Positions 8,700 through 18,130 of a stretch of DNA of 64,000 nucleotides are shown piece by piece. The notes beneath the pieces were generated by a model that saw nothing but the letters and a program-made list of their open reading frames with translations, had not been told where the DNA came from and did not search any database. The stretch comes from CAYWCV01 sp964629885 (GTDB lineage: Bacteria > Bacteroidota > Rhodothermia > Balneolales > CAYWCV01): positions 1 through 64,000 of the forward strand of contig CAZVRJ010000010.1 in NCBI GenBank assembly GCA_964629885.1, written 5' to 3'. Position 1 is the stretch's first letter. Each line of letters starts with the position of its first letter. The position numbers and the translations under genes are program-made.

Positions 8700-10082
8700 T
8701 TAGTATCCTGGGTTTTGCGTCAACTGGGCGTTGACGAGCATTTCACGATCTGGGATTGGGAATACCAAAGCATTCGAGTTCCATGGAATGGTAGTCGTAA
8801 GGCCTGTGGTATTCGTCTGTGTACGCTTCATGTCCATAAACAAAACACCTTCGAACATGAGCTCATTGCGACGCTCACGTAGGATGTCTGCCAAGGTAAC
8901 CGACGTAACGGCTGGCAGGCCAACACGTGTACGTATACGGTTGATGTCGTTAACAGGCGTATCGCCAAGGTTTGTATTGCCACGTAAGTTCGCTTCAGCA
9001 CGAGTCAGATACATCTCTGCCAGGCGCAGAACGGTAATGTTCGTACGACGTGGGTCAATAGATGAATTATCTGAGTGGTACTTCGTGGTCATACGTCCAC
9101 GACCTGTTTGGATGAACAGGGTTGCACGCTGGTCCCCAGCCTCATATTTGTCGAGGTGTGGATTCAGCACTTGAACGTCTGCACGGCCGTACGGAGTTGG
9201 AGCGTAATACACTGCCATGTCGTGATTGAACACAGTTGCAGTATTCTGAACAGCAAAGATGGTTTCAGAGCCGTTAGAAGTGCGAACAAAGTTTGATCGG
9301 ATGTCAGGGAACAAGGAATATCTGTTCGATGTTATCACCCTGTTTGCCTCTGCAGCTGCTTGTGGGAAGTTACCCATAGCCAAATGTACACGTGCGAGCA
9401 ATGCGCTTGCAACGTATGTATTGGCAAAGAAGGTATTTGCAGCTGGAAGGGCATCGCGAGCGGCAGAGAGGTCGCTCACAGCTTGTGCATACACCTCGGC
9501 AACCGAGTTGCGTGGAATCTGGAGTGAGGCATCCACACCACGAGTCGGAGCAAGAGTAATGGGAACACCTGGGTTACTTGTTGGTGTGCCATCGTTGTAT
9601 GCCTTGCCATAAATCTGCACCAAATTGAAGTAAGCAGCACCGCGAAGGAACTTAGCTTCAGCTTCAACACGGCCGCGGGTGGCGGTGTCGCTTCCATACA
9701 CATCAAGAGCCGCCAAAATGTTGTTTGAGCGGTTAATAATGTTGTAACTCGTTGACCAGTATCCTGCAATGAAAGAGTTCGTTGTCAGAATCTGCTTTGC
9801 ATTTATTTCTCTCGGTTGGAGAAAGGTACCGTTGAAGAAGACCTCGTTTGCCGGAACAGCAAAGATCTCCGTCAAGAAAATGTAGTGGCCACCGTAAGCG
9901 TTGGCACCTGCCAACGATGCGTAACCACCAACTAGCGCTGTTTGAATGTTGCCTGGTGTTGAGAGCGCAATTACATCGGAAATCGATGCCTGTGGCTCGA
10001 GATCTAATGTATCGGAGCAGCTCCAAAGTAGGGCTCCAGCTAACAACGGCAGGAACAGGAGTTTAATTCGTTTCATATTCAT
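8700..10082 (-). CDS. SusD/RagB-family outer-membrane substrate-binding lipoprotein
   Basis: A 460-residue surface lipoprotein that caps a SusC-type TonB channel and captures its nutrient. The lipobox is at Cys22 (GALLWSC). Family features include the early TLDLEPQASISD segment, TPR-like helical repeats (RGAAYFNLVQIYGKAY, YVASALLARVHLAMGNFPQAAAEANRVI), the late LRLAEMYLTRAEA helix, the RIRTRVGLPAVT and ILRERRNELMFEG motifs, and the C-terminal WNSNALVFPIPDREMLVNAQLTQNPGY, where IP...E...NP.L.QNPGY is typical of SusD. It follows susC by 29 bp and ends at a strong terminator. No hydrolase or sugar-enzyme genes flank this pair, so the substrate is unknown and may not be a glycan. Confidence 0.95.
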   Translation of the reverse strand: MNMKRIKLLFLPLLAGALLWSCSDTLDLEPQASISDVIALSTPGNIQTALVGGYASLAGANAYGGHYIFLTEIFAVPANEVFFNGTFLQPREINAKQILTTNSFIAGYWSTSYNIINRSNNILAALDVYGSDTATRGRVEAEAKFLRGAAYFNLVQIYGKAYNDGTPTSNPGVPITLAPTRGVDASLQIPRNSVAEVYAQAVSDLSAARDALPAANTFFANTYVASALLARVHLAMGNFPQAAAEANRVITSNRYSLFPDIRSNFVRTSNGSETIFAVQNTATVFNHDMAVYYAPTPYGRADVQVLNPHLDKYEAGDQRATLFIQTGRGRMTTKYHSDNSSIDPRRTNITVLRLAEMYLTRAEANLRGNTNLGDTPVNDINRIRTRVGLPAVTSVTLADILRERRNELMFEGVLFMDMKRTQTNTTGLTTTIPWNSNALVFPIPDREMLVNAQLTQNPGY

Positions 10083-10111
10083 TGTGTTTCCTTGTTTGAG
10101 TTGCCAGTGGA

Positions 10112-13100
10112 TTAAAATCCGATATCAATACCGACCGTAATGGTCTTCGCCTGAGGCGCGGTATAGAAGTCGGTACCAAGCGAGATGTTACCTGCCAAGA
10201 AGTCGGTGTTCATTTCTGGATCCCAACCTAGGTAGTTGGTCCATGTAAGCAGGTTAACGCCCGTGGCAAACAAACGAGCTTTTGTGAAGCCGTATTCGCT
10301 AATAAGGCGACGTGGCACGTTGTAGCTCAAGGTCACATTCTTCAGGCGCAGATACGAACCGTCAGAAATGTAACGGGATGAGTTCTGATTACCGTTGGTG
10401 ATCAGGTAACGTGCTTCAGGGACGTTGGTGTTACGGTTTGTCGTTGTCCAGCTGTTCAGCTGATCGCGTACGGAGTTGTCTTCGAACACGCCGTTACCGC
10501 GGCTCCAGCGGCCGTGACCACCGATATAAGTGTCGTTACCTTCAACAAACTGGAATAACACGTTCAAATCGAAGCCTTTGAAAGCGAACGAGTTGCTCAA
10601 ACCACCAGTAAGACGTGGGTTTGGATTTCCGGCAACACATGATGTGGCTTGATTAAATACGTTTGTTGTACGTTCAACCGTCTTACAGTCGCTGTCGGTA
10701 TAGACGTTGAACAAGGCGTCGCCGTTCTCTGGGTTCACACCAGCATAGATTGGCATGAAGAACACACCGATCGGCTGACCTTCCATGGCGCGGTTAATGC
10801 CCGACAAGCCCGAAGTGATCACCTGTCCATCAAGATTGGTCACCTTGTTCTCGTTCATCGCGATGTTGAAGTTGGTGGTCCAGTTGAACGCACCGGTAAG
10901 GTTGAACGTGTTAAGCACCAATTCAAACCCTTTGTTCTGCAACTCACCTACGTTGCGTAGCGATGTGTTGAAACCAGATGTTGCTGGTATCTGAACGCTG
11001 AGCAGAAGATCTTCGGTGTTCTTGACGTAGTAGTCGAATTCACCTGTGATGCGGTTATTTATGAAACCGAAGTCAATACCAATGTTGAACTGACGAGTAG
11101 TTTCCCAAGTCAGGTTCGGGTTAGGTATCTGCGAAGGAGCGATACCCGACTGTCCTGCGTAAGATGTTCCACCCCACAGACCAAGTGAGCCAAAATTTCC
11201 GATACCGGCATTACCCGTAATACCGTAGCTGGAACGAAGTTTGGCGTAAGTAATAACTTTGTTCCAGTCTTGCGCGAAGTTTTCTTCTGTCAGAACCCAA
11301 CCCACAGACGCTGCAGGGAAGAATCCATAACGGTTGTCTTTACCAAAACGGGAAGAACCGTCAACACGTCCGCTCAATGAGAGGAGGTACTTGTCCTTGA
11401 AGCCGTAGTTGCTACGCACGAAGTACGAAAGAAAGCTGTACTCGGAGCCGGTTGACGTGCCTGAAAGCACGTTAGCTGCACTTGTCAAACGCTGGAATGA
11501 ATCATTAGGGAATCCAGAAGCAGCGGCAAGCGCGTAATTGTAGTCGTTGTACTGGTAGTTCATACCAGCAGTACCGCTAACTTTGTGGTCCTGGCCGAAG
11601 TTGCCGGAGTAGTTCAGGTACTGCGAAGTAGCATACGACTGAGTCTGCTGCCATGCAATAGAGGAGTAGCCACCATTTGCGGCCGATGCAAAACCGACGG
11701 CTGTTTTCGGGCTGTACCATTGATCGTCATTACCTGTTACGATATCGGCAGACACTTCCGACTTGAATTCAAGTTCTGGAAGAATTTTGTACAAAATGTA
11801 GGCTGAACCAGTGCTGCGCATGGTGGTCACATTGTACTTAGAGAAGTCGCGGTGAATGATACCGTTGTAGTAATAGGTGTCGTTGTTAAACTCGCTGGAT
11901 GGCACATAATTCGGTAGCGATGATTCCACTGGGTAGTAGAGCGGGCTCATCGGCATTTGGGCAATCAACTGGATCGGAGTTGAGAAGGCGTTGTCAGTTG
12001 ATAGACGCTGATGGAAACTACGTCCCAAATTCAGGTTCATGCCTACATTGATCTTCGTGTTGGCACGGTGGTCGAGGTTAAGACGACCTGTAATACGTTG
12101 GAAACGATCTTTGATCAAAATACCATCTTGGTCGCTTAAGCTGCCGCTTACGAAGAAGCGGGTCGCATCGTTACCACCCGAAGCGGAGAGATCGTGGGTA
12201 TACATACTTGCATCTTGGAAAGCAAGATCTTGCCAGTTAATGTCGACCACACACTCGCCACCTTGTCCACCATACTCGGTGCTGAGGCAACGACGCCAGT
12301 CGGTACCCAAACTGTAGTAATCAAATGTGTCTTCGAGGATAAATACACGATTCTGGGAAAGACCCTGTGATGCACGGATGCGATCTGTATTCTTTGCCGC
12401 ATGATACATGTAGTTGATGTAATCTTTGGAGTCCATCATGTCGACTTTGTTAGTCGGCTCGCTCATTCCCGTTTGGAACGTATAGTTGAAGTTCGTTCTA
12501 CCTGGGCGGCCTTGCTTAGTGGTGATCAAAACCACACCGTTAGCAGCACGAGATCCAAAGATGGCGGCAGCAGATGCATCCTTCAAAATCTGAATGGATT
12601 CAACATCGTTAAAGTTAAACTGTGCCATTGGGTTGGTTGCGGCACCACTCAGAGAGAAATCGTCCATAACCACCGGTATACCGTCAACTACATAAAGTGG
12701 CTGGTTGCTGGCTGTCACCGACGACGATCCGCGAACACGAATCTGGATGCCTTGGCCAAGTTTTCCGTTGTTCTGCTGCACAAATACACCGGCAACACGA
12801 CCTTGCATTGCATTTTCAACGGTATTTACAGGCATTTTCTCGATCGTCTCACCTGAAACTTGGGAGATGGAACCTGTAATCGATGCGCGCGACTGCGTTC
12901 CGAAACCAACAACGATGAGTTCGTCGAGATTTAGCGTAGAGGCTTCCATCGCCACGTTAAGCGTTACATCTTGGTTGCCAACGGTTACACTTGTAGTGAA
13001 CCGGCGGTAGCCAATGAAGCTAACTTGAAGGGTGTACGTACCAGGGGTGACTGGGATTTCGTAGCGCCCTTCCATATTGGTAGTAGCACCGCGATTTAGT

Positions 13101-13249
13101 TGTACGATGTAAACGTTTGCTGTCGGAAGAATTTCGCCGGTGGTTCTGTCGGAGACCACGCCAGAAATTCTCAATGTCTGAGCAGCAACGATACCCGCAG
13201 TTCCGCTCAGCATGAGCAGAATGACGAAAAATCGTAAGAGTTTGTTCAT
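10112..13249 (-). CDS. SusC/RagA-family TonB-linked outer-membrane channel
   Basis: A 1045-residue TonB-dependent transporter that partners the SusD protein encoded next. I chose the ATG at 13249 because it gives a clean signal peptide ending at about residue 24 (GTAGIVAAQ). A carboxypeptidase-regulatory-like beta-sandwich follows (25-105), then the TonB-box region NLDELIVVGFG (107-117), the plug domain (SGETIEKMPVNTVENAMQGRV, YVVDGIPV) and the 22-stranded barrel, ending in the aromatic closing strand TITVGIDIGF. Length is normal for SusC. Upstream are a sigma70-like promoter and a palindromic operator candidate at 13429-13438 shared with the TonB receptor at 56.5 kb. Confidence 0.96.
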   Translation of the reverse strand: MNKLLRFFVILLMLSGTAGIVAAQTLRISGVVSDRTTGEILPTANVYIVQLNRGATTNMEGRYEIPVTPGTYTLQVSFIGYRRFTTSVTVGNQDVTLNVAMEASTLNLDELIVVGFGTQSRASITGSISQVSGETIEKMPVNTVENAMQGRVAGVFVQQNNGKLGQGIQIRVRGSSSVTASNQPLYVVDGIPVVMDDFSLSGAATNPMAQFNFNDVESIQILKDASAAAIFGSRAANGVVLITTKQGRPGRTNFNYTFQTGMSEPTNKVDMMDSKDYINYMYHAAKNTDRIRASQGLSQNRVFILEDTFDYYSLGTDWRRCLSTEYGGQGGECVVDINWQDLAFQDASMYTHDLSASGGNDATRFFVSGSLSDQDGILIKDRFQRITGRLNLDHRANTKINVGMNLNLGRSFHQRLSTDNAFSTPIQLIAQMPMSPLYYPVESSLPNYVPSSEFNNDTYYYNGIIHRDFSKYNVTTMRSTGSAYILYKILPELEFKSEVSADIVTGNDDQWYSPKTAVGFASAANGGYSSIAWQQTQSYATSQYLNYSGNFGQDHKVSGTAGMNYQYNDYNYALAAASGFPNDSFQRLTSAANVLSGTSTGSEYSFLSYFVRSNYGFKDKYLLSLSGRVDGSSRFGKDNRYGFFPAASVGWVLTEENFAQDWNKVITYAKLRSSYGITGNAGIGNFGSLGLWGGTSYAGQSGIAPSQIPNPNLTWETTRQFNIGIDFGFINNRITGEFDYYVKNTEDLLLSVQIPATSGFNTSLRNVGELQNKGFELVLNTFNLTGAFNWTTNFNIAMNENKVTNLDGQVITSGLSGINRAMEGQPIGVFFMPIYAGVNPENGDALFNVYTDSDCKTVERTTNVFNQATSCVAGNPNPRLTGGLSNSFAFKGFDLNVLFQFVEGNDTYIGGHGRWSRGNGVFEDNSVRDQLNSWTTTNRNTNVPEARYLITNGNQNSSRYISDGSYLRLKNVTLSYNVPRRLISEYGFTKARLFATGVNLLTWTNYLGWDPEMNTDFLAGNISLGTDFYTAPQAKTITVGIDIGF

Positions 13250-13382
13250 AGGGGTGTTGTTGATGTTTTGAGGGAATGCTTCAGTGGTCTGTGACACCAG
13301 TCGAAATACAGCTGATCAGAGTATGCACACTGAATAGGTATTGATACTGATGTGACGAACCGTCCTTAAGTGCATAAGGCGA

Positions 13383-13411
13383 TTGATAAGGAGATTTTAA
13401 CGAAATAGCAA
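13383..13411 (-). promoter_or_regulatory. Candidate promoter of susCD
   Basis: On the minus strand TTGCTA (13406-13411) and TATCAA (13383-13388) are 17 bp apart, each matching four of six sigma70 consensus bases. The leader to the ATG would be about 125 nt. The AAAGCGCTTT palindrome lies 17 bp upstream of the -35 box. Modest on its own, strengthened by the parallel arrangement at 56.6 kb. Confidence 0.35.
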
Positions 13412-13428
13412 CACAAGAGCAGCTTTAG

Positions 13429-13438
13429 AAAGCGCTTT
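13429..13438. promoter_or_regulatory. LacI-type operator candidate upstream of susC
   Basis: AAAGCGCTTT is a perfect 10-bp palindrome with the central CG typical of LacI-family operators, and a further GCTTT lies at 13422-13426. The same core occurs at 56651-56660. It is intergenic, 180 bp before the susC ATG. Confidence 0.45.
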
Positions 13439-13505
13439 GTATGGGAAATTCCGATAATTTTAATCCTTATCGAACGATTCTAATGTAAAAGTGACTCTTT
13501 ATCCC

Positions 13506-16500
13506 TTACGAACGAGTCGATTCAGCTACCGGAGCAACCGACTGCTTCGTAGCAACCCAAGCATAAAATCTCTCCTGCAATGCTGCCACAATCACATAGA
13601 CAGTCGGTATCAAAACCAATGTGATAAGTGTTGATGCCGTGAGTCCTCCGATTACAACTCTTGCCAGCGATGCCTGAATTTCTCCACCTTGTCCAAACCC
13701 AAAACTCATCGGTAGCAGACCGAGAATCGTTGTGAGCGTAGTCATCAGTATCGGACGCAGTCTCAATCCTGCAGCTTTGACAACTGCCTCCTGTACCCCG
13801 AGACCTTCCTCCCTCCGCAACAAATTGATGTAATCGACCAGTACGATGGCATTGTTCACCACAATTCCGACCAACATCACAATGCCCATTAAGCTCTGCA
13901 GGTTGAGTGTGGTCCCCGTCATGAGCATCGTCGGCACAACGCCAATCAGTGCCAGTGGAACCGAGCACATTACAATGAGTGGATCAATAAACCGCTCAAA
14001 TTGGGCAGCCATCACCATATATATGAGTACTAGAGCGATAATGATTGCAAGCTGGAAATCGGCGGCAGCTTTCTGTTGCTCCTCATACTCTCCCCCAAAG
14101 ACGATGCTGAATCCCTCGGGAAGCACCGTCTGCGACAGCTCACCTCTAATACGTTCTACAGCATCACCCAGTGGTACACCGGCCTCAAGAGTCGCGTTGA
14201 TGTACGTTACGCGTTGGCCGTTTACCCTGCTGATTGCTGTTGGCCCACGGTCGTCCGATTTCTCCAATAGTGCCGAAACCGGCAGAACAACCCCTGCAGG
14301 AGTACTAATCGCAATATTGTCGAGATCAAGATAGCTCATGCGATCTTTTTCCTGGAGTCGTACCCTGATCGGATATTCGTCGCCTGCAACGCGGTACACA
14401 CCGGCCTGCGATCCTCCAATGCTTGTTTGAAGCGTCTGTGCCACTGCACGCACACTTAATCCTAACTCGGCGAGTTTTTCTCGATCAAATCGCAGGTTCT
14501 GCTCCGGACGACCCTCACTTCGGCTGACATTGACCGCTGCTATTCCTACAAGTTGTTCAAACTGAAGCTTCAGGTCTTGGGCAAGTGCATCGGATGTACC
14601 AAGATCATAACCCCTCAGTTCGACCTGCACGGAAGCATCTTCACCGCTGTTTCCAAATACTCGTCGTAAAATCCACAGACCTGACTGAGCCGAAACATTC
14701 ACCTGTCCACCTGGGATGACCCCATCTACATGCGAACGTATACGATCGGCTAGCTGTGATGGGGTTTCATTAGAGCGAACATCCAAATCTAGCGTAAGCT
14801 CAATCTCTCCACGGCCCTCTCGTACATCGGTCGACATGAATTTCAGCCTCTCGCGAGGTACAACGCTTTCAACGATATGCTGTAATTCCTTGGTGTACTC
14901 CTGCACTACAGCCATATTTGTTCCCGATGCCATGCGCATGCTAATAGTGATGGCATCGGCGTCGCTCTGTGGAGCAAGTTCCATGGGAATAAACGACAAT
15001 CCTGCTGCCGAAGCGACAAGAAGGACAGCTGTAAGTGCTATCACCATCTTACGGCGTATCAAGACCTTTTGTATGGACCGTGAGTATAACTCCTCCACCT
15101 TACGATAGATTCTACCATGTTTTTTAGCCTCAGGCGAATCGGGGTCAATTGGCTTTATGGTCAGGAAGCGAGACGCCAACATAGGGACAAGCGTCAATGC
15201 GACAAGCAAGGAACACAAGAGGGAGAAAACCACCACCAATGCCAACTGCTGAAATAGGATGCCTGTTATTGACTGGATGAACACTACAGGCAAGAACACC
15301 ACCGATGTGGTCAGTGTGGAAGCTACGATTGCACCGGCAACCTGGCGCGTACCCTCGGCTGCACTTTCTTGAGGTTTACCTCCGCCTTGCCGCAATCGGA
15401 CTATATTTTCGAGAACGACAATGGCATTGTCGACGATCATCCCTACCCCGAGTGCCAATCCACCAAAGCTCATTTGGTTCAAGGTCAGCCCATTGAAATA
15501 TAGAAGCGCAAATGTGGCAATGATTGAAATAGGAATTGCTACAGCGATGATAAATACCGTCGATCCGTTTCTTAGGAAAGCAATCAAGATGATGATCGCC
15601 AAAACACCACCCCAAACGGCTGAATTACGGACACTGTTGATCGAGCTCTGAATGAATTTGGACTGATCCGTTGTGATTACGAGCTGCAAGTCTGGCCGCT
15701 CCGCATTTACCCGATCTACCTCGAGACGGATAGCTTCAGCAACAGAGACCGTATTTGCTCCTGTCTGCTTACGAATAGCAAATCTCACCATGGTCCGGTC
15801 TTCGACTTTGACAAGGCGGTTCATGGTGGAATATCCCTCTTCGACGCTGGCAATATCCTGAACGCGGATGGGTCGTCCATCAACCGTTTTGATAACGGTA
15901 TTGGCCACTTGGTCTACTGTTTCGAACTCACCGAGCGTGCGAACGTAAATATCGTTGTACCCGTCTTTTATGTTGCCACCAGGTAGGTTCGCATTTTCTC
16001 TAGACAAAGCTTGGGTAACCTCATTGGCCGTCACCCCGGTGGTAATCATGCGGTCGCGGTGCAGGTTAACCTGGACTTCACGGCTCATCCCCCCCCAAAC
16101 ATCGATGGATCCAACACCGGGTATTTGCTCGAATCTTTTGGATATATCGCGTTGCAAAATTTTGGTCAAATCAGCCAAATTTCGATTTGACGATGCACCA
16201 ATCATCACGATAGGGGCATTGTTGGGGTCAAACTTCCAAATACGAGGCTGGTCAACCTCGGGTGGGAACGACCCTCTCAATCGGTCGATGGCTCCTCGGA
16301 TGTCATTGGCGGCTTCCTCCAGGTTAGTACCTTGGGCAAAGTGTGCCGTCACGTTGCTGCGCCCCTCTTCCGAATTGGATGTAATTTTTTGAATATTCGG
16401 AACGCCGGCAATGGCGTTCTCGATACGGTCTGTGAGCAGCAGCTCTATCTCTTCTGGACCCACATTCGGGTAACCGGTATTAACAGTGATCCGAGGAAAT

Positions 16501-16622
16501 TCGATGGGTGGCAGAAGATCGACAGGCAAATAGCGGAAGCCGAGCGTGCCAAGTGTGATGACAATAAGGTACACCATTGCCGTAGCAACGGGTCGGCGGA
16601 TTGAGGTATTGGTGATACTCAT
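13506..16622 (-). CDS. RND efflux transporter permease (HAE/AcrB-type)
   Basis: A 1038-residue inner-membrane pump driven by proton influx that moves drugs or amphiphiles from the periplasm to an outer-membrane channel. The N-terminal TM1 sequence (ITNTSIRRPVATAMVYLIVITLGTLGFRYLP) and porter-domain opening (FPRITVNTGYPNVGPEEIE) are typical. Twelve TM helices in two 6-TM halves flank two large periplasmic loops. In TM4 the proton-relay region reads GMIVDNAIVVLEN, so one Asp of the AcrB Asp-Asp pair is Asn. It follows its adaptor gene by 10 bp; no TolC gene is adjacent, so it must share one encoded elsewhere (one is at 31.2-32.6 kb). Confidence 0.95.
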   Translation of the reverse strand: MSITNTSIRRPVATAMVYLIVITLGTLGFRYLPVDLLPPIEFPRITVNTGYPNVGPEEIELLLTDRIENAIAGVPNIQKITSNSEEGRSNVTAHFAQGTNLEEAANDIRGAIDRLRGSFPPEVDQPRIWKFDPNNAPIVMIGASSNRNLADLTKILQRDISKRFEQIPGVGSIDVWGGMSREVQVNLHRDRMITTGVTANEVTQALSRENANLPGGNIKDGYNDIYVRTLGEFETVDQVANTVIKTVDGRPIRVQDIASVEEGYSTMNRLVKVEDRTMVRFAIRKQTGANTVSVAEAIRLEVDRVNAERPDLQLVITTDQSKFIQSSINSVRNSAVWGGVLAIIILIAFLRNGSTVFIIAVAIPISIIATFALLYFNGLTLNQMSFGGLALGVGMIVDNAIVVLENIVRLRQGGGKPQESAAEGTRQVAGAIVASTLTTSVVFLPVVFIQSITGILFQQLALVVVFSLLCSLLVALTLVPMLASRFLTIKPIDPDSPEAKKHGRIYRKVEELYSRSIQKVLIRRKMVIALTAVLLVASAAGLSFIPMELAPQSDADAITISMRMASGTNMAVVQEYTKELQHIVESVVPRERLKFMSTDVREGRGEIELTLDLDVRSNETPSQLADRIRSHVDGVIPGGQVNVSAQSGLWILRRVFGNSGEDASVQVELRGYDLGTSDALAQDLKLQFEQLVGIAAVNVSRSEGRPEQNLRFDREKLAELGLSVRAVAQTLQTSIGGSQAGVYRVAGDEYPIRVRLQEKDRMSYLDLDNIAISTPAGVVLPVSALLEKSDDRGPTAISRVNGQRVTYINATLEAGVPLGDAVERIRGELSQTVLPEGFSIVFGGEYEEQQKAAADFQLAIIIALVLIYMVMAAQFERFIDPLIVMCSVPLALIGVVPTMLMTGTTLNLQSLMGIVMLVGIVVNNAIVLVDYINLLRREEGLGVQEAVVKAAGLRLRPILMTTLTTILGLLPMSFGFGQGGEIQASLARVVIGGLTASTLITLVLIPTVYVIVAALQERFYAWVATKQSVAPVAESTRS

Positions 16623-16632
16623 AATGCCAAAA

Positions 16633-17937
16633 TTACATGCTGTTGTTTGCTGCTGCAGTCGCTCGGTCTGAATTCTCGCGAAGCACGGATCTCATTAAAT
16701 CTTCTTCAGTGAGCATTTGCAACTCGATGATGCGGTCCCACGCCACAGTGCGAACCCGCGCCTCACGTGCCCCACCTGCCAATAAATTCTGCCCCACGCT
16801 CACAACCCAAGTGCCACCTTGAATACCACTTATGCCAGATACCTCGCGTCCTTTGGCTAGCACGTTAATTTCGACGAACTCGACAGGAGTGGCATCGGTA
16901 AGTGGTGGTGGAGCCGTAGCATCAACATCCGTTACGGGTTGAATCTCCGATCCGATCGATCTTGCCACGTACACACCCTCAATACCGGTTAGGGGGTGCC
17001 TGTAGATTGCGCTGTTTGGAACTAATGTGGCGCTCAACGATTGGCCGTAAAAAACATCTACCGTCGCGAACATACCTGGCAGCAGGAATCCACCGGTGTT
17101 GTTAATGTCAATCTCGGCAGTTGTAGTGTGCGTAACCGGATCTAAAAACGGAGAAATTCGCGATATGGTTGCACTAACTACACTGTCGGGGACCGATGGG
17201 TTCGAAACTTCAACCTTCATGCCTTCTTTGATGTACATCATCATCCGCTCTGTAATGATGGTTGTGATGCGCAAGTTGTTTGGATTGCCAACAATGAACA
17301 ATCTGGTGTTGGGAGATATGAGCTGTCCGGGCTCCAAACCTCTTTGGCCAACCAAGCCATTAACCGGCGAGCGAATCACTGTTCTCGACAAATTCATATT
17401 GGCTTCGTCGACCGCCGATTTTGCCTGTGCAACTTGGGCATTGGCTAGCGACACGTTGGCTTGAGCAGAAGCTAGCTCTGCCGTGATATTATCAACTTCA
17501 GCCTGACTGCTCATGTTTCTATCGGCCAGCGATTTTGCGCGGTCAAACTGAGCTTTAAGTTGTACGAGCGAAGCTTCGGCCTGTTCGGTACGTGCCTGAG
17601 CGATTTGCAGCCCTGCCTCAGCTTGCTTGAGGCGCTCACGAAGCTCGGTGTCCCGAATGCGTAGCAGCGCTTGTCCACGTTGAACAGTATCGCCGTTACG
17701 AACTAATACCTGTTCGACAACACCACTTACTTCTGAGTATATCTCTACTTGATTGTCTGCTACAACAGTACCACTCAGCCTTTCCTCCAAGGGTAAGCTT
17801 CCAATTCTGGCTTGAATCGCCTCCACTGCTGGAGTGACCATACGCCTGCCTTGATCCCCACTTCCAGATGAATTACATGAGGTAAATATAAAACCGGTAG
17901 TTATCAGCAATACCAGTAAGGCTGCGTGTATTCTCAT
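16633..17937 (-). CDS. RND efflux periplasmic adaptor (membrane fusion protein)
   Basis: A 434-residue lipoprotein adaptor that links the RND permease to an outer-membrane channel. The lipobox is Cys21 (GFIFTSC). The lipoyl/barrel-sandwich halves are seen as VEIYSEVSGVVEQVLVRNGDTVQRGQALLRI and SPVNGLVGQRGLEPGQLISPN, split by a heptad-rich coiled-coil hairpin from roughly residue 95 to 185 (LKQAEAGLQIAQARTEQAEASLVQLKAQFDRAKSLADRN). A beta-barrel domain and membrane-proximal domain follow, ending in a Gln/Met/Ala-rich tail. First gene of a two-gene operon with the permease 10 bp downstream. Confidence 0.94.
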   Translation of the reverse strand: MRIHAALLVLLITTGFIFTSCNSSGSGDQGRRMVTPAVEAIQARIGSLPLEERLSGTVVADNQVEIYSEVSGVVEQVLVRNGDTVQRGQALLRIRDTELRERLKQAEAGLQIAQARTEQAEASLVQLKAQFDRAKSLADRNMSSQAEVDNITAELASAQANVSLANAQVAQAKSAVDEANMNLSRTVIRSPVNGLVGQRGLEPGQLISPNTRLFIVGNPNNLRITTIITERMMMYIKEGMKVEVSNPSVPDSVVSATISRISPFLDPVTHTTTAEIDINNTGGFLLPGMFATVDVFYGQSLSATLVPNSAIYRHPLTGIEGVYVARSIGSEIQPVTDVDATAPPPLTDATPVEFVEINVLAKGREVSGISGIQGGTWVVSVGQNLLAGGAREARVRTVAWDRIIELQMLTEEDLMRSVLRENSDRATAAANNSM

Positions 17938-18130
17938 TCGTGGTAACCTTGCACAGTTGATTGATGAACCTTTAATATAAGCCTTGCAAAAGTGGCATAT
18001 ACATGGTCGTATGGCCGAAGTGACGAACTTTTACAAGTACGTCTTGTGCACCTAAGAATGAAAATTCGTCGAGAATAATTCGTCCAACGATGTAAAAAGC
18101 CGATCCGCTATGTAAATATTATGCGTTGTG

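Noticed and set aside
13452..13472. CGATAA/TTATCG hairpin after the first RND permease as its terminator
   Set aside because: Six AT-rich pairs, no U-tract; too weak to call.
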